Made by a program: the position numbers and the translations under genes. This document shows positions 17,581 through 26,604 of a DNA stretch of 64,000 nucleotides, in pieces (positions within the stretch are counted from its first letter, which is position 1; the number at the start of each line of letters is the position of its first letter). This DNA comes from Sinorhizobium glycinis (GTDB taxonomy: Bacteria > Pseudomonadota > Alphaproteobacteria > Rhizobiales > Rhizobiaceae). The DNA is taken from contig NZ_LPUX01000055.1 of the NCBI RefSeq assembly GCF_001651865.1, forward strand, positions 186,001 to 250,000, given 5' to 3'. The notes beneath the pieces are model-generated. The model was not told the DNA's origin. It was given only the letters and a program-made list of their open reading frames with translations, and made no database searches.

Positions 17581-17606
17581 AACGCCGCTAATCGTAGCTT
17601 TGTTCC
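17581..17606 (-). promoter_or_regulatory. EcfG/RpoE2-type promoter of exsG-exsF
   Basis: Minus strand: GGAAC (17602-17606), 17 bases, CGTT (17581-17584), 32 bases before the exsG ATG at 17549. The spacing and sequence match the general-stress sigma consensus (GGAAC, 16-17 bases, CGTT). Confidence 0.7.
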
Positions 17607-17724
17607 AGAACCCCCCAAAAGACGTAGGGGTGTGGAGCCACGCCGCTGATGGTAGGTTCGCAGAGGAGGGGCATTGCCCCTGGGCTTAGCGGATGAGGAG
17701 GTCACTCAAACTTGGAGACATTCG

Positions 17725-19122
17725 ATGAGTAGAACTGTGCTGAATGCCGTGGGAACGCCGCTCTACTATAGCGGAAGCTCGACGGCCTGGTTTTCCGCCA
17801 CCGGATCGGGACCCAAGCTCTATGGAACCGCCGGCAATGATTCCATGTGGGGGGACAGTTCCGTCAATGTCACCATGATCGGCGGCAAGGGCGACGACAT
17901 CTATTATCTCTATTCAGGGATCAACCGCGCCTACGAGGCCGCGGGCGAAGGCGTCGACACGATAAGCACATGGATGAGCTACACTCTTCCGGCAAATTTC
18001 GAGAACCTGACCGTCACCGGCAATGGCCGGTTTGCCTTCGGCAATGACATTGACAATATCATCAAGGGCGGCTCTGGAAGCCAGACGATCGACGGTCGCG
18101 GCGGCAACGATGTCCTGATCGGCGCGGGTGGCGCCGACACCTTCGTCTTTGCGCGCGGCAATGGAAGCGATCTTGTCACCGATTTCAACTTCGACGACAC
18201 TGTTCGCCTGGATGGCTATGGATTTACCTCCTTCCAGCAGATTCTGGCCAATGCGAGCCAGGAGGGTTCGAATTTGAGGATCGCCCTCGCAGATGACGAG
18301 AGCCTGGTGTTCGCCAACACCACTGCCGATCAGCTGCAGGCCCACCAATTCCGGCTCAGTCTGGATCGTTCCGTTCTTACGCAGACTTTTTCGGACGAAT
18401 TCAACACGCTTCAGCTGCGAGACGGCACGACCGGCGTCTGGGATGCCAAATTCTGGTGGGCGCCGGAGAAGGGAAGCTCGCTTTCCGGAAACGGCGAACT
18501 GCAATGGTACATCAATCCGAGCTACCAACCGACCGCTTCCGCCAATCCGTTTTCCGTCAGCAACGGTGTCCTGACGATTACCGCCAAGCCCGCATCGGAG
18601 GCGATTCAAGCCGAAATCAACGGCTATGACTACACGTCCGGACTATTGACGACCCATTCGTCCTTCGCCCAGACCTACGGCTATTTCGAGATCCGCGCCG
18701 ACATGCCGGACGACCAGGGCGCCTGGCCGGCCTTCTGGCTGCTGCCCGCCGATGGCTCCTGGCCGCCGGAACTCGACGTCGTCGAAATGCGCGGACAGGA
18801 TCCGAATACCGTGATCGCCACCGTCCATTCCAACGAGACCGGGTCGCAGACCAGTATTGCGAGCGCGGTGAAGGTTGCCGACGCTAGCGGCTATCACAAA
18901 TACGGCGTGCTTTGGACCGAGGACGAGATCGTCTGGTACTTCGACGACGCGGCGATCGCGCGTGCCGACACACCCTCTGACATGCACGACCCGATGTATA
19001 TGCTCGTCAATCTGGCGGTCGGCGGCATCGCCGGCACGCCGAGCGACGGGCTCGTCGACGGGTCCGAGATGAAGATCGACTATATCAGGGCCTATCAGCT
19101 GGACGCCGACTGGCAGATCTAA
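17725..19122 (+). CDS. exsH: ExsH, secreted RTX-type endo-beta-1,3-1,4-glycanase (GH16)
   Basis: Extracellular succinoglycan depolymerase, 465 residues. The N-terminal half lacks a signal peptide and holds calcium-binding RTX-like glycine-rich repeats (GGKGDDIYYL, GGSGSQTIDGRGGNDVLIG), as expected for PrsD/PrsE type I secretion. The C-terminal half (about 215-462) is GH16, with ELDVVE placing the nucleophile at Glu349, Asp351 between, and the acid/base at Glu354. Start ATG 17725 has GGAG eight bases upstream. With ExoK it gives two glycanases that trim the polymer. Confidence 0.94.
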   Translation: MSRTVLNAVGTPLYYSGSSTAWFSATGSGPKLYGTAGNDSMWGDSSVNVTMIGGKGDDIYYLYSGINRAYEAAGEGVDTISTWMSYTLPANFENLTVTGNGRFAFGNDIDNIIKGGSGSQTIDGRGGNDVLIGAGGADTFVFARGNGSDLVTDFNFDDTVRLDGYGFTSFQQILANASQEGSNLRIALADDESLVFANTTADQLQAHQFRLSLDRSVLTQTFSDEFNTLQLRDGTTGVWDAKFWWAPEKGSSLSGNGELQWYINPSYQPTASANPFSVSNGVLTITAKPASEAIQAEINGYDYTSGLLTTHSSFAQTYGYFEIRADMPDDQGAWPAFWLLPADGSWPPELDVVEMRGQDPNTVIATVHSNETGSQTSIASAVKVADASGYHKYGVLWTEDEIVWYFDDAAIARADTPSDMHDPMYMLVNLAVGGIAGTPSDGLVDGSEMKIDYIRAYQLDADWQI

Positions 19123-19133
19123 AGCGAGCTTGG

Positions 19134-19160
19134 GGAGGCCGAACCGAGCGGCCGGCCTCC
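19134..19160. terminator. Hairpin between convergent exsH and sugar-binding protein gene
   Basis: GGAGGCC (19134-19140) pairs with GGCCTCC (19154-19160). No T run follows on either strand, so it may serve as a weak bidirectional terminator or a 3' stabilising stem. Confidence 0.45.
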
Positions 19161-19170
19161 CTCCTGCAAC

Positions 19171-20160
19171 CTATTTCTGGATACAGGTATCGGCCGTGTC
19201 CTTGGTGCATTCGTCGAGACCGGTAAAAACCGGATCCTCGACCGGCTTGCCGGCGATCAGGTCCATCATCACCGAGGGCGCCTTGTAGCCCATCTCGAAA
19301 GGCCGCTGCCCGACGAGGGCGGTTACCAGACCCTCCTTGGCGATGGCCACTTCCTCGCCGATCGTGTCGGCAGCGCCGATCACGAACTCGTTCTTGGCGA
19401 TCTTGTCGGCCATGGGCTTGAACAGGTCGCGGTAAGGCTGCGGCGCGCCGAACAGCGGCCAGCCGCCCATGATGCCGAAGGCATCGAGGTCGGGATTGGC
19501 GGCAAGGATGTCGGTCATCGCCTGCACGCCCTTGGCGCCGTCGTCATTTGTGAAGACCGGGCAGCCGGCCACTTCGGTCCAGCCGCCTTCGCCCTTGAGC
19601 TCCGCCAGGCCTTTCTGGCCGGTCAGCGCGTCGCGCATGCCCTGGGCGCGGCGCAGGATATTGTCGGCGCCGGGATTGCCTTCGATGGTGCAGATCTTGC
19701 CGCCATTCGGTTTGCCCTTCTTGATGTATTCGCCGATGCGGAAGCCCATCAGGTAATTGTCCGTACCGAGATAGGTTTTGCGCAGCGCCGAGTCTTCGGC
19801 AGCGAGATCCGCATCCAGCGTCATGACCGGCACTGTCGGATTGGCGGTCTTGAGCGTCTGGGCGATGAGCTTGGCGTTCGAGGGCGAAATGGCGATCGCC
19901 GCCGTATCCGCCTTGCCCAACATGTCCTGGACGATCTGCGCTTCACCGGCCTCGTCCGAGGTGGAGGCCGGCCCGGTGTAGAAGCATTCGTATTCCGAAT
20001 CCGGATTTTCCTTGTTCCACTTCTGGCAGCCCTGGTTGATCGCCTCGAAGAACGGGTTGTCGAGGCCTTTCACGACAATGACAAGCTGCTTCTTCTGGGC
20101 CAGAGCGGTTCCGGCGCTGAGCGCCAGGACGGCTGCGGCAAGCAATAATGCCTTCCTCAT
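19171..20160 (-). CDS. Periplasmic sugar-binding protein, CUT2 ABC importer
   Basis: Type I periplasmic binding protein (ribose/fructose-binding class), 329 residues. A signal peptide of about 21 residues (ending GTALA) is followed by KQLVIVVKGLDNPFFEAINQG, the typical first strand and sugar-contact loop, and later EGNPGADN and GMRDALTG. Start at 20160 with GGGAGGA upstream. It lies in the same locus as SBP-less ATPase and permease genes read the other way at 21.4-23.2 kb, so the importer is split over two divergent units. Substrate unknown. Confidence 0.88.
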   Translation of the reverse strand: MRKALLLAAAVLALSAGTALAQKKQLVIVVKGLDNPFFEAINQGCQKWNKENPDSEYECFYTGPASTSDEAGEAQIVQDMLGKADTAAIAISPSNAKLIAQTLKTANPTVPVMTLDADLAAEDSALRKTYLGTDNYLMGFRIGEYIKKGKPNGGKICTIEGNPGADNILRRAQGMRDALTGQKGLAELKGEGGWTEVAGCPVFTNDDGAKGVQAMTDILAANPDLDAFGIMGGWPLFGAPQPYRDLFKPMADKIAKNEFVIGAADTIGEEVAIAKEGLVTALVGQRPFEMGYKAPSVMMDLIAGKPVEDPVFTGLDECTKDTADTCIQK

Positions 20161-20205
20161 GCTTTCCTCCCTTGCACGCACGGACACCCGTGTCCGCGAC
20201 ACCAG

Positions 20206-21186
20206 TCAGCCGGGATACCAGACGATGCGCGGATCCTCCTCCGAGCGCTCGTATTGCCAGGCCGAGTCGATAAGCCGTTTGAAATCGTAGCTGGGTTGCC
20301 AGCCAAGCAGGTATTTTGCCTTGCTGTTGTCCATCCAGTTCGAGTGGAAGCGGCTCGGTATGTTCACGAAGGCAAGACCGCGGGTACGCGCCAGATAGGC
20401 GGCGACTTCGCCGTAGTCGACCGGTCGATCCATCGAGATGTTGAAGAGCTGCCGGACCGCGCGGGGGTTATCGATTGCCGCCAGGATCGCCGCGACAAGA
20501 TCGTCGACATGGACGAAATTGCGCTTCAGCGGTCGCCCTTCGGCATCCAGCAGCAACGGCACCGTGCCGTCCTTCGCATAGCGCTTCGCATCCCCTTCGG
20601 GAACGAGGTCTTTCCAGACCGGTCCACCGAAGACGTCGTCGCCGAAGGACAGAGAATATTTGAAGTCGTCCTTCTCCATGATCCACGGCGCGCGCAGGCA
20701 GCAGCCGTTGATGCCGTACTGGATGCCATATTGTTCCAGCATCACCTCTTCGAGGACTTTCGACAGCGCGTAGCAGCCCGGATAGGCGCGGTGCGGCGTC
20801 AGCTCGGTGATGGGGCCGTCGTGGCGGTAGTGGAAATGGCCGACGCCGGCGTCGCCGCCGATGAGGACGAACTGCCGGGCGGTCTCGCTGGCGCGGAACG
20901 CCTCGAGCAGCCAGAACAGACCCTTGACCGTCACGTCCATCACGCTGTCAGGAGTTTCCTTGCAGGTGGCGAGATGGACGACATGCGTCACCCCGACAAG
21001 TGTCCGCGCGGCGACGTCGCGCTCGGCGATCGTTCCACGGACCACTTCGACACGGTCTGTCTCGGCACACAGGCGGTTGTGGCAAAGCGCGCGGATGCGC
21101 GCCTTGGAAAAACGCGGATCGTCAAGCAGCCCAGCGATGAGATGCTGTCCGACCTTGCCCGTTGCCCCGGTGACAAGGATCAGCAT
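20206..21186 (-). CDS. NAD(P)-dependent sugar epimerase/dehydratase (extended SDR)
   Basis: 326 residues with the dinucleotide loop VTGATGKVGQHL at the N-terminus and the catalytic Tyr-x3-Lys in CYALSKVLEE. The middle holds PWIMEKDD and the C-terminal half a sugar-nucleotide-binding subdomain. Probably modifies a sugar or sugar lactone taken up by the flanking CUT2 importer, or a nucleotide sugar; the substrate cannot be read from sequence. Start ATG 21186 with GGAGGAG upstream. The downstream gap to the binding-protein start is 45 bases, so the two form one operon. Confidence 0.82.
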   Translation of the reverse strand: MLILVTGATGKVGQHLIAGLLDDPRFSKARIRALCHNRLCAETDRVEVVRGTIAERDVAARTLVGVTHVVHLATCKETPDSVMDVTVKGLFWLLEAFRASETARQFVLIGGDAGVGHFHYRHDGPITELTPHRAYPGCYALSKVLEEVMLEQYGIQYGINGCCLRAPWIMEKDDFKYSLSFGDDVFGGPVWKDLVPEGDAKRYAKDGTVPLLLDAEGRPLKRNFVHVDDLVAAILAAIDNPRAVRQLFNISMDRPVDYGEVAAYLARTRGLAFVNIPSRFHSNWMDNSKAKYLLGWQPSYDFKRLIDSAWQYERSEEDPRIVWYPG

Positions 21187-21243
21187 GCATGCTCTCCTCC
21201 TGCTGATAGCTAATATCCGCGCGCTTCCCGCGTCAACGGATAT

Positions 21244-21254
21244 TTGTATTACAA
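21244..21254. promoter_or_regulatory. Candidate operator in the divergent CUT2 promoter region
   Basis: TTGTA-T-TACAA, a perfect odd-length palindrome in an AT-rich stretch between the divergent epimerase (21186) and ATPase (21422) genes. It resembles half-sites used by GntR-type regulators, but the regulator is not identified. Confidence 0.35.
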
Positions 21255-21421
21255 TATGAGCTTGCGTGCATATACGCCTTTATTTGTAGGACGATTGACG
21301 CTGTTCCACGCATTTGCGTAAATGGAGATCACAATTACCCTTGGGAGGAGACCCGGGCGGTCGTATGGGCTCTTTGCCGGCTGGGCATGCACGGAGCGAC
21401 GCAAGGTATCGGGAGGCTGAT

Positions 21422-22162
21422 GTGGCGGTTCTCGAACTCGCCAACATTTCCAAGCATTTCGGCGCCATCCAGGCGGTCAACGACGTTTCGATTTCGCTCC
21501 AGGCCGGCGAGGTTGTCGGTCTCATGGGCGACAACGGCGCCGGCAAATCCACGCTCGTCAAGATGATCGCCGGCAATTATCGGCCGAGCCACGGTACCAT
21601 GCGCATGAACGGTGGCGAACTTGTGATGCACCGACCCATCGAAGCGCGCCAGCACGGCATCGAGATCGTCTATCAGGACCTGGCGCTCTGCGATAATCTG
21701 ACTGCGGCCGCGAACGTCTTCCTGGGCCGCGAATTGCACCGCGGCGTCGGTCCCTTGCGCGTTCTCGATTACAAATCGATGTACCGGCGCGCCGGCGAGA
21801 TCTTCAAGGAGCTGAAGTCGGAAACCCGGCCGCGCGATCTGGTCAAGCAGATGTCCGGCGGTCAACGGCAGGCAGTGGCGATCGCCCGCACCATGCTCTC
21901 GGAAGCGAAGATCGTGCTGATGGACGAGCCGACTGCGGCAATCTCCGTCCGCCAGGTGGCGGAAGTGCTGAACCTCATCCGCCATTTGCGCGACCGCGGC
22001 ATCGCCGTCATTCTGATCAGCCACCGCATGCCGGACGTCTTCGACGTCGCCGATCGTGTCATCGTGATGCGGCGCGGCCGAAAGGTCGCCGACAAGGCGA
22101 TTGCGACAAGTTCGCCCGAAGAGGTCACTGGTCTGATCACGGGCGCGATCGAGCAGGTATAA
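21422..22162 (+). CDS. CUT2 ABC transporter ATP-binding protein
   Basis: Single nucleotide-binding domain of 246 residues, as in the FrcA-type sugar ATPases rather than the double-domain RbsA type. Walker A is GDNGAGKST, the signature MSGGQRQ and Walker B IVLMDEPTAA. The start is read as GTG at 21422, with GGGAGG six bases upstream and the family N-terminus VAVLELANISKHFG; the frame is open to 21314 but that part has no matching sequence. 29 bases separate it from the permease gene. Confidence 0.88.
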   Translation: MAVLELANISKHFGAIQAVNDVSISLQAGEVVGLMGDNGAGKSTLVKMIAGNYRPSHGTMRMNGGELVMHRPIEARQHGIEIVYQDLALCDNLTAAANVFLGRELHRGVGPLRVLDYKSMYRRAGEIFKELKSETRPRDLVKQMSGGQRQAVAIARTMLSEAKIVLMDEPTAAISVRQVAEVLNLIRHLRDRGIAVILISHRMPDVFDVADRVIVMRRGRKVADKAIATSSPEEVTGLITGAIEQV

Positions 22163-22191
22163 TTGGGCTCAGGAAAAAACGAAGGTCGGTC

Positions 22192-23190
22192 ATGGCAATT
22201 ACCTTGGATCGGGCGATCGGGCAGAGGCAGCAGGGCTGGGTCACCTCGGTTCTGTCCAGCCAGACATTCTGGGTGCTGATCGCCGTCATTCTGGCCTGCC
22301 TCTTCCTGTCGGTCGCGACAGATACCTTCGCGACCTCGAAGAACCTTTACAACATCACCCGCAATTTCACCTTCGTGGCGATCATTGCGCTGGGCATGAC
22401 GCTTGTGATCATCACGGGCGGCATCGACCTGTCCGTCGGCTCGGTCCTGTGTCTCTGCAGCATGGTGCTCGCGGTGGTCATGAATGCCGGCTACAGCATC
22501 GAGGTTGGGATTGCCGCTTCGGTCGGCACGGCGCTGGTGATCGGGGCTTTCAACGGCGTCATGATCGCCTATCTCGGCTTTCCGCCTTTCGTCATCACGC
22601 TCGGCATGCTGTCGATCGCCAGGAGCCTGGCGATGGTCGCCTCCAACAACACCGTCGTCTTCCAGTTCGGACCGGATCACGACACGCTGCTTGCGCTCGG
22701 CGGCGGCGCCTGGTTCTTCGGCATCGCCAATCCGGTCATCTATATGATTGTGCTGGCGCTGCTCACCGGCTTCGTGCTGCGCTGGACGAAATTTGGCCGC
22801 TACGTCTTCGCGATCGGCGGCAACGAGCACGCCGCGACGCTGACCGGCGTTCCGGTCCGCCGGATCAAGGTTGCCGTCTACATGATCTCGGCGCTTTCGG
22901 CGGGCGTTGCCGGCATCATCCAGACCGGCTGGCTCGGCGCCGTCACCACCAATATCGGCGCCGGTATGGAGCTTCAGGTCATCGCCGCGGCGGTTATCGG
23001 CGGCGCCAACCTGGCGGGCGGGGTTGGCACCGCTTCCGGTGCTTTGATCGGTGCGGCGCTGATCGAGGTGATCCGCAACAGTCTCGGCCTGCTCGGCATC
23101 AACGCCTTCTGGCAGGGAACCTTTATCGGCGGGGCAACGGTGCTCGCCGTACTGTTCGATCGCATCCGCAGTTTCCGACAGAGCGAGTAG
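22192..23190 (+). CDS. CUT2 ABC transporter permease
   Basis: 332-residue inner-membrane permease of the ribose/fructose type with about nine to ten helices. Family marks are GMTLVIITGGIDLSVGSVL and, near the C-terminus, AAVIGGANLAGGVGTASGALIGA. It completes the importer with the ATPase just upstream and the binding protein at 19.2-20.2 kb. Start ATG 22192 with GAAGG nearby. The gene ends about 26 bases before the convergent S41 protein stop. Confidence 0.9.
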   Translation: MAITLDRAIGQRQQGWVTSVLSSQTFWVLIAVILACLFLSVATDTFATSKNLYNITRNFTFVAIIALGMTLVIITGGIDLSVGSVLCLCSMVLAVVMNAGYSIEVGIAASVGTALVIGAFNGVMIAYLGFPPFVITLGMLSIARSLAMVASNNTVVFQFGPDHDTLLALGGGAWFFGIANPVIYMIVLALLTGFVLRWTKFGRYVFAIGGNEHAATLTGVPVRRIKVAVYMISALSAGVAGIIQTGWLGAVTTNIGAGMELQVIAAAVIGGANLAGGVGTASGALIGAALIEVIRNSLGLLGINAFWQGTFIGGATVLAVLFDRIRSFRQSE

Positions 23191-23216
23191 GCGGCGGCTG
23201 ACGGACGCCGAGCCGC

Positions 23217-24461
23217 TCACCCCTTGACGAGAATGCGCTGCATTTCATCCATGGCCGCATCGAGCTGCGGGTCGCGTCCGGCCGCATAGGGCAGACTGAA
23301 GGATACGGCTATGTCTGGTTCGACGCCGCGCCCTTCCAGACGCAAGCCTTCATCTATCACGGCATCGGAGACGGCCACTTCCAGAAGGCTGTCGTCGGGA
23401 AGAAGAAAAGCGCGGCCGGCGAGCAAGGCGCCAGCCGTCCGCGAGCCGACGAGGGGAATGTTATTGACCTTCAGCGCATGGGCGAAGAGCTCCAGGCCGC
23501 TTCGCGACCCTTCATCGATGATCGCCACGACTGGCCGGCGCCAGCGGACGGTCCCGAGCATGTCCTTGCCGTCCCGCGAGATCAGCCGGAACGTCGGCAC
23601 TCCGCCGACGAAAAGGTCCGCGGCATCGGGCGGGCCGCCGCCCCAGCGACCGCGCAGGTCGACGACGACGCCATCGGCGTTCTTCAGGCGGCCGCTGGCG
23701 AGCTCGCGGGCGACGATGTCGAGGCCGTCGCGGGTTGAGAGCGTCCAAAGCCGCAGATAGCCAATGCGCCGCCCCTCCCGTTCGGTAACCGTGACGCTGT
23801 TCTCGATCGCCTTTTCAAACGTGCGCAGCGGCCGCAGCCGCTCGACGGCGACCGTGACGGTGATTGGCAGCGCCTCTCGATGGCGGCGCAGCCGCACGTC
23901 GACGGTCCGCCCGACCTTGCCTCGGAAGGAGGCGATCTCCCGGTAGGGCAGGCCGTCCACCGACAGGACCTCGTCGCCGACCCTGATGCCCGCCCGGTCG
24001 GCCGGAGCGCCGTCATACACGTCGCTGACGAAGCGCAGCCCGTCTTCAAGGCGCGTGACCATGCCGATGCCGGCATAGCGAACCTCGCCGTCCGGCGGGA
24101 AGAGGCGTTTGATGTCGCTGCGGATGCCGAAGCGGAATATGTCGGCCAGTTCGTAATAGTCGATCGTGTCGGCGGTGAAGCGCGCGGTATGCGACACGCC
24201 GAGACTGGCGAGCACGCTCTCGACCGCCGCGTCGACCCGATCCTCCGAGCTCTTTGCCGTCAGCGCCCCGCGCTCATCCACTTGCCGCCGCACCGCGGCG
24301 CTGAAGCGATCGAGCGCAGATGGGTCATAGAAATTGTCGATGACGAGTTCGACGGCACGATCGAACACCGCATGGCCGGAACGGGGCAAATCGAGAGCGA
24401 GGCTCTGGCCGGGCATGAGCAAAAGCAGGAGCGCGAAGGGCAGGGGGCCGAACGTCTTCAT
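23217..24461 (-). CDS. Exported PDZ/S41-family protease-like protein
   Basis: 414 residues with a signal peptide (ending LALDLP), an S41 N-terminal helical part, a PDZ domain (about 130-200; GIRVGDEVLSVDGLPY) and a C-terminal S41 core with VVVDLRGRWGGG. The candidate nucleophile is in EGSRSGLELF. The following GSRTAG segment lacks the Lys of the CtpA class, so if active it would use the non-CtpA S41 arrangement. Likely periplasmic; target unknown. Start ATG 24461; convergent with the sugar permease. Confidence 0.78.
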   Translation of the reverse strand: MKTFGPLPFALLLLLMPGQSLALDLPRSGHAVFDRAVELVIDNFYDPSALDRFSAAVRRQVDERGALTAKSSEDRVDAAVESVLASLGVSHTARFTADTIDYYELADIFRFGIRSDIKRLFPPDGEVRYAGIGMVTRLEDGLRFVSDVYDGAPADRAGIRVGDEVLSVDGLPYREIASFRGKVGRTVDVRLRRHREALPITVTVAVERLRPLRTFEKAIENSVTVTEREGRRIGYLRLWTLSTRDGLDIVARELASGRLKNADGVVVDLRGRWGGGPPDAADLFVGGVPTFRLISRDGKDMLGTVRWRRPVVAIIDEGSRSGLELFAHALKVNNIPLVGSRTAGALLAGRAFLLPDDSLLEVAVSDAVIDEGLRLEGRGVEPDIAVSFSLPYAAGRDPQLDAAMDEMQRILVKG

Positions 24462-24628
24462 TGTTGCGGAACCATGTTTCCGTTCATGGCCAACAGTATC
24501 CGCAAAGCCGCGGTCGGATCGAGGCTCGCCTCAACAACATTCCGTGAAGGGGCGCCATCCAGTCCTGTCCTCGTCTCGGAACAACGATGACGCCGCGTCC
24601 CGCCGGGACCAGCTGGACGCCTTTGTGT

Positions 24629-25756
24629 TCAGCTTCGCATCTCGGGATTGCGATGCCGCAAATGGCCGAAGCGGAATCGGCCCTCCGCGGCGGCACGCAC
24701 CATCATCATTTCTCCGATGGTTTCATGCGTCATCAGCCCGACGAGGCGGTCCATGCCGTCCACGACCGCGACTGCAGGTGAATTCGCCCCCTGCATGAGG
24801 CGCAGGCTCTCCTCGAGACGCTTGCGATAGTGGATGCTCGGCACGTCGCGACGCATCACCTGGAGGACCGGCGTTGCCGCGCCCTTCTCCTTCAAGGACC
24901 GGATCATATCGTCCCGCGTCAGAAGGCCCTCGAAACGGCCGGAGGAATCGACGATTGGGAACTCACGCTGCGTTGTCGCAAGGAGGGCTTCGATAGCCTC
25001 GTCGATGCTCGCCGTCCGGTCGAGCGTCGCGAATTCAGTGATCATGACATCGCTCACGAGAACGCTGCCAGAGATCTCGCGGATTTGCGCATTCTGCGCC
25101 TCCGCGCTCGCCGCCAGATAGACGAAGATCGCGATGAAGATCAGCAGCGGGTTGTAGAACAGGCCGACGAAACCGAAGACGAAGGCGAGACCCTGGCCGA
25201 TGAAAGCGGAAATCTGGGTTGCGCGCGACCAGCTCAGGCGCGAGGCGAGCGCGGCGCGCAGGACGCGGCCGCCGTCCATGGGGAAGGCCGGGATCATGTT
25301 GAAAAGCACCAGAAAGACATTCACCCCGGCAAGCCGCGCCAGAAAGCTCATGCGCGGGTCCTCGATGCCGGCAATTTGCTCCATCCCGATGGAGGTTCTG
25401 AGGACGAGAATGATGACGCCGGCGATCGCCACGTTGACGAGCGGTCCGGCGATCGCAATCACGAACTCGGCGCCCGGCTCCTCCGGCATCCGTTCGAGGC
25501 GGGCGACGCCGCCGATCGGAAGAAGCGTGATATCCGGCGTCTTGATGCCGAAATGGCGCGCCGCGGCAATATGGCCGAATTCGTGCAGAACGACGCAGGC
25601 GAAGACCGCCAGGACGAATGCGATGCCTTCAAGGGCGGCCGGCGTACCGCCGATCCTGTAATGCATCAGCCATATCCAGACGAGCAGCAGTGCGAAGGTC
25701 ACATGCACGCGAAGTGCGGTGCCGGCAATCGTTCCAATCCTGAAAGACCAAGCCAT
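24629..25756 (-). CDS. Site-2 protease family membrane metalloprotease with two CBS domains
   Basis: M50-type intramembrane zinc protease, 375 residues. HEFGH at 58-62 supplies two zinc ligands and the catalytic Glu; NMIPAFPMDGG further on gives the third ligand. About six helices occupy the first 230 residues. The last 120 contain a pair of CBS domains, which bind adenine nucleotides and may gate activity. Start ATG 25756 with AGGAG upstream. Substrates of this subclass are generally unknown; regulated proteolysis of a membrane anchor is the family role. Confidence 0.88.
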   Translation of the reverse strand: MAWSFRIGTIAGTALRVHVTFALLLVWIWLMHYRIGGTPAALEGIAFVLAVFACVVLHEFGHIAAARHFGIKTPDITLLPIGGVARLERMPEEPGAEFVIAIAGPLVNVAIAGVIILVLRTSIGMEQIAGIEDPRMSFLARLAGVNVFLVLFNMIPAFPMDGGRVLRAALASRLSWSRATQISAFIGQGLAFVFGFVGLFYNPLLIFIAIFVYLAASAEAQNAQIREISGSVLVSDVMITEFATLDRTASIDEAIEALLATTQREFPIVDSSGRFEGLLTRDDMIRSLKEKGAATPVLQVMRRDVPSIHYRKRLEESLRLMQGANSPAVAVVDGMDRLVGLMTHETIGEMMMVRAAAEGRFRFGHLRHRNPEMRS

Positions 25757-25982
25757 GCGCGAAACGCTCCTGCCGTGCCGCCAGCCCGGGCGTCCACGGC
25801 GCTCGGCAAGTCCTGCCGAGATCGAGTGTACGCCGCCGGGGGCGGCTTTGACATCACCTCGATCGGCCAGCGCAGTCGGCGGCGCAACGAGGATATCTGC
25901 ACAATCGACGACCGGCCGGATCGTTGCGCGCGTGCTCCCGGGTCGTCACTCTGGCAGGCCCGTTATCGACCCCGACGAGCTC

Positions 25983-26285
25983 TCAATAGGCTCTGGCCGG
26001 GACAAACAGACAGATCGTTCTTCCGTGGTCCTCGCCCGCCGCCGAGCACCAATGGTATTCGCCGTCGGGTGATATGCGCACTCTTCTGTCGGAATAGGGG
26101 AGGACCTCGCCGGTCGCGTTGATGATATAACCTTGCGGGCGTTCGCTGACTGCCGTCTGGTTGACGTGGCGGCAGTCGAAATTCGAGCAGCAGGAGTTCG
26201 GGTATTTCCAGCCGCTCGGCGCGTCATGGGCGTTGGCAAGGGTGGTCGTAGACAATCCGACGAGCAAAAACAGAATTCCGCGCAT
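25983..26285 (-). CDS. Small secreted cysteine-containing protein (100 aa)
   Basis: Signal peptide of about 19 residues (ending TLANA), then a compact domain with five cysteines (NSCCSNFDCRH, YHWCS, TICLF) and several His residues. The layout suggests one or two disulfides or a metal site in the periplasm. I do not recognise a named family, though similar short proteins occur in rhizobia. The start is well supported by AAGGAGA before the ATG at 26285. Confidence 0.7.
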   Translation of the reverse strand: MRGILFLLVGLSTTTLANAHDAPSGWKYPNSCCSNFDCRHVNQTAVSERPQGYIINATGEVLPYSDRRVRISPDGEYHWCSAAGEDHGRTICLFVPARAY

Positions 26286-26604
26286 TGCGATCTCCTTCTA
26301 CGGCAGGATGTCGAAGAGAACGCGTTACATTCGAAATCCGCGATAACTACTTGGAATCGAGTATTTTTGTGGGTGCTCGCATGGAACCCACGACAAACTT
26401 GCTGATCGACAAGGAACGGTCGCCAATTCTCGAACGAGGGACACGGTCCGGAACCGACAGCGTTCATTGATGCTTACAAACGGCGGGATCATCCAAATTG
26501 ATCCACATCAGCGGCGTTACATTTCAATTCCGGCAAATTGACGTCCTGGCGATGCACTTGGCGCCAGAAACACCCGTTGATTGTAGCCGGGAAGCGGTGG
26601 CTAC
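26286..26604. other. Intergenic region, nothing recognisable
   Basis: About 320 bases between the small secreted protein start and the LacI-type gene stop. Short frames only; no hairpin with a T run, repeat or clear promoter was seen. Confidence 0.4.

Noticed and set aside
26410-26455. GGAAC motifs on the plus strand
   Set aside because: No CGTT at 16-17 bases and no plus-strand gene downstream.
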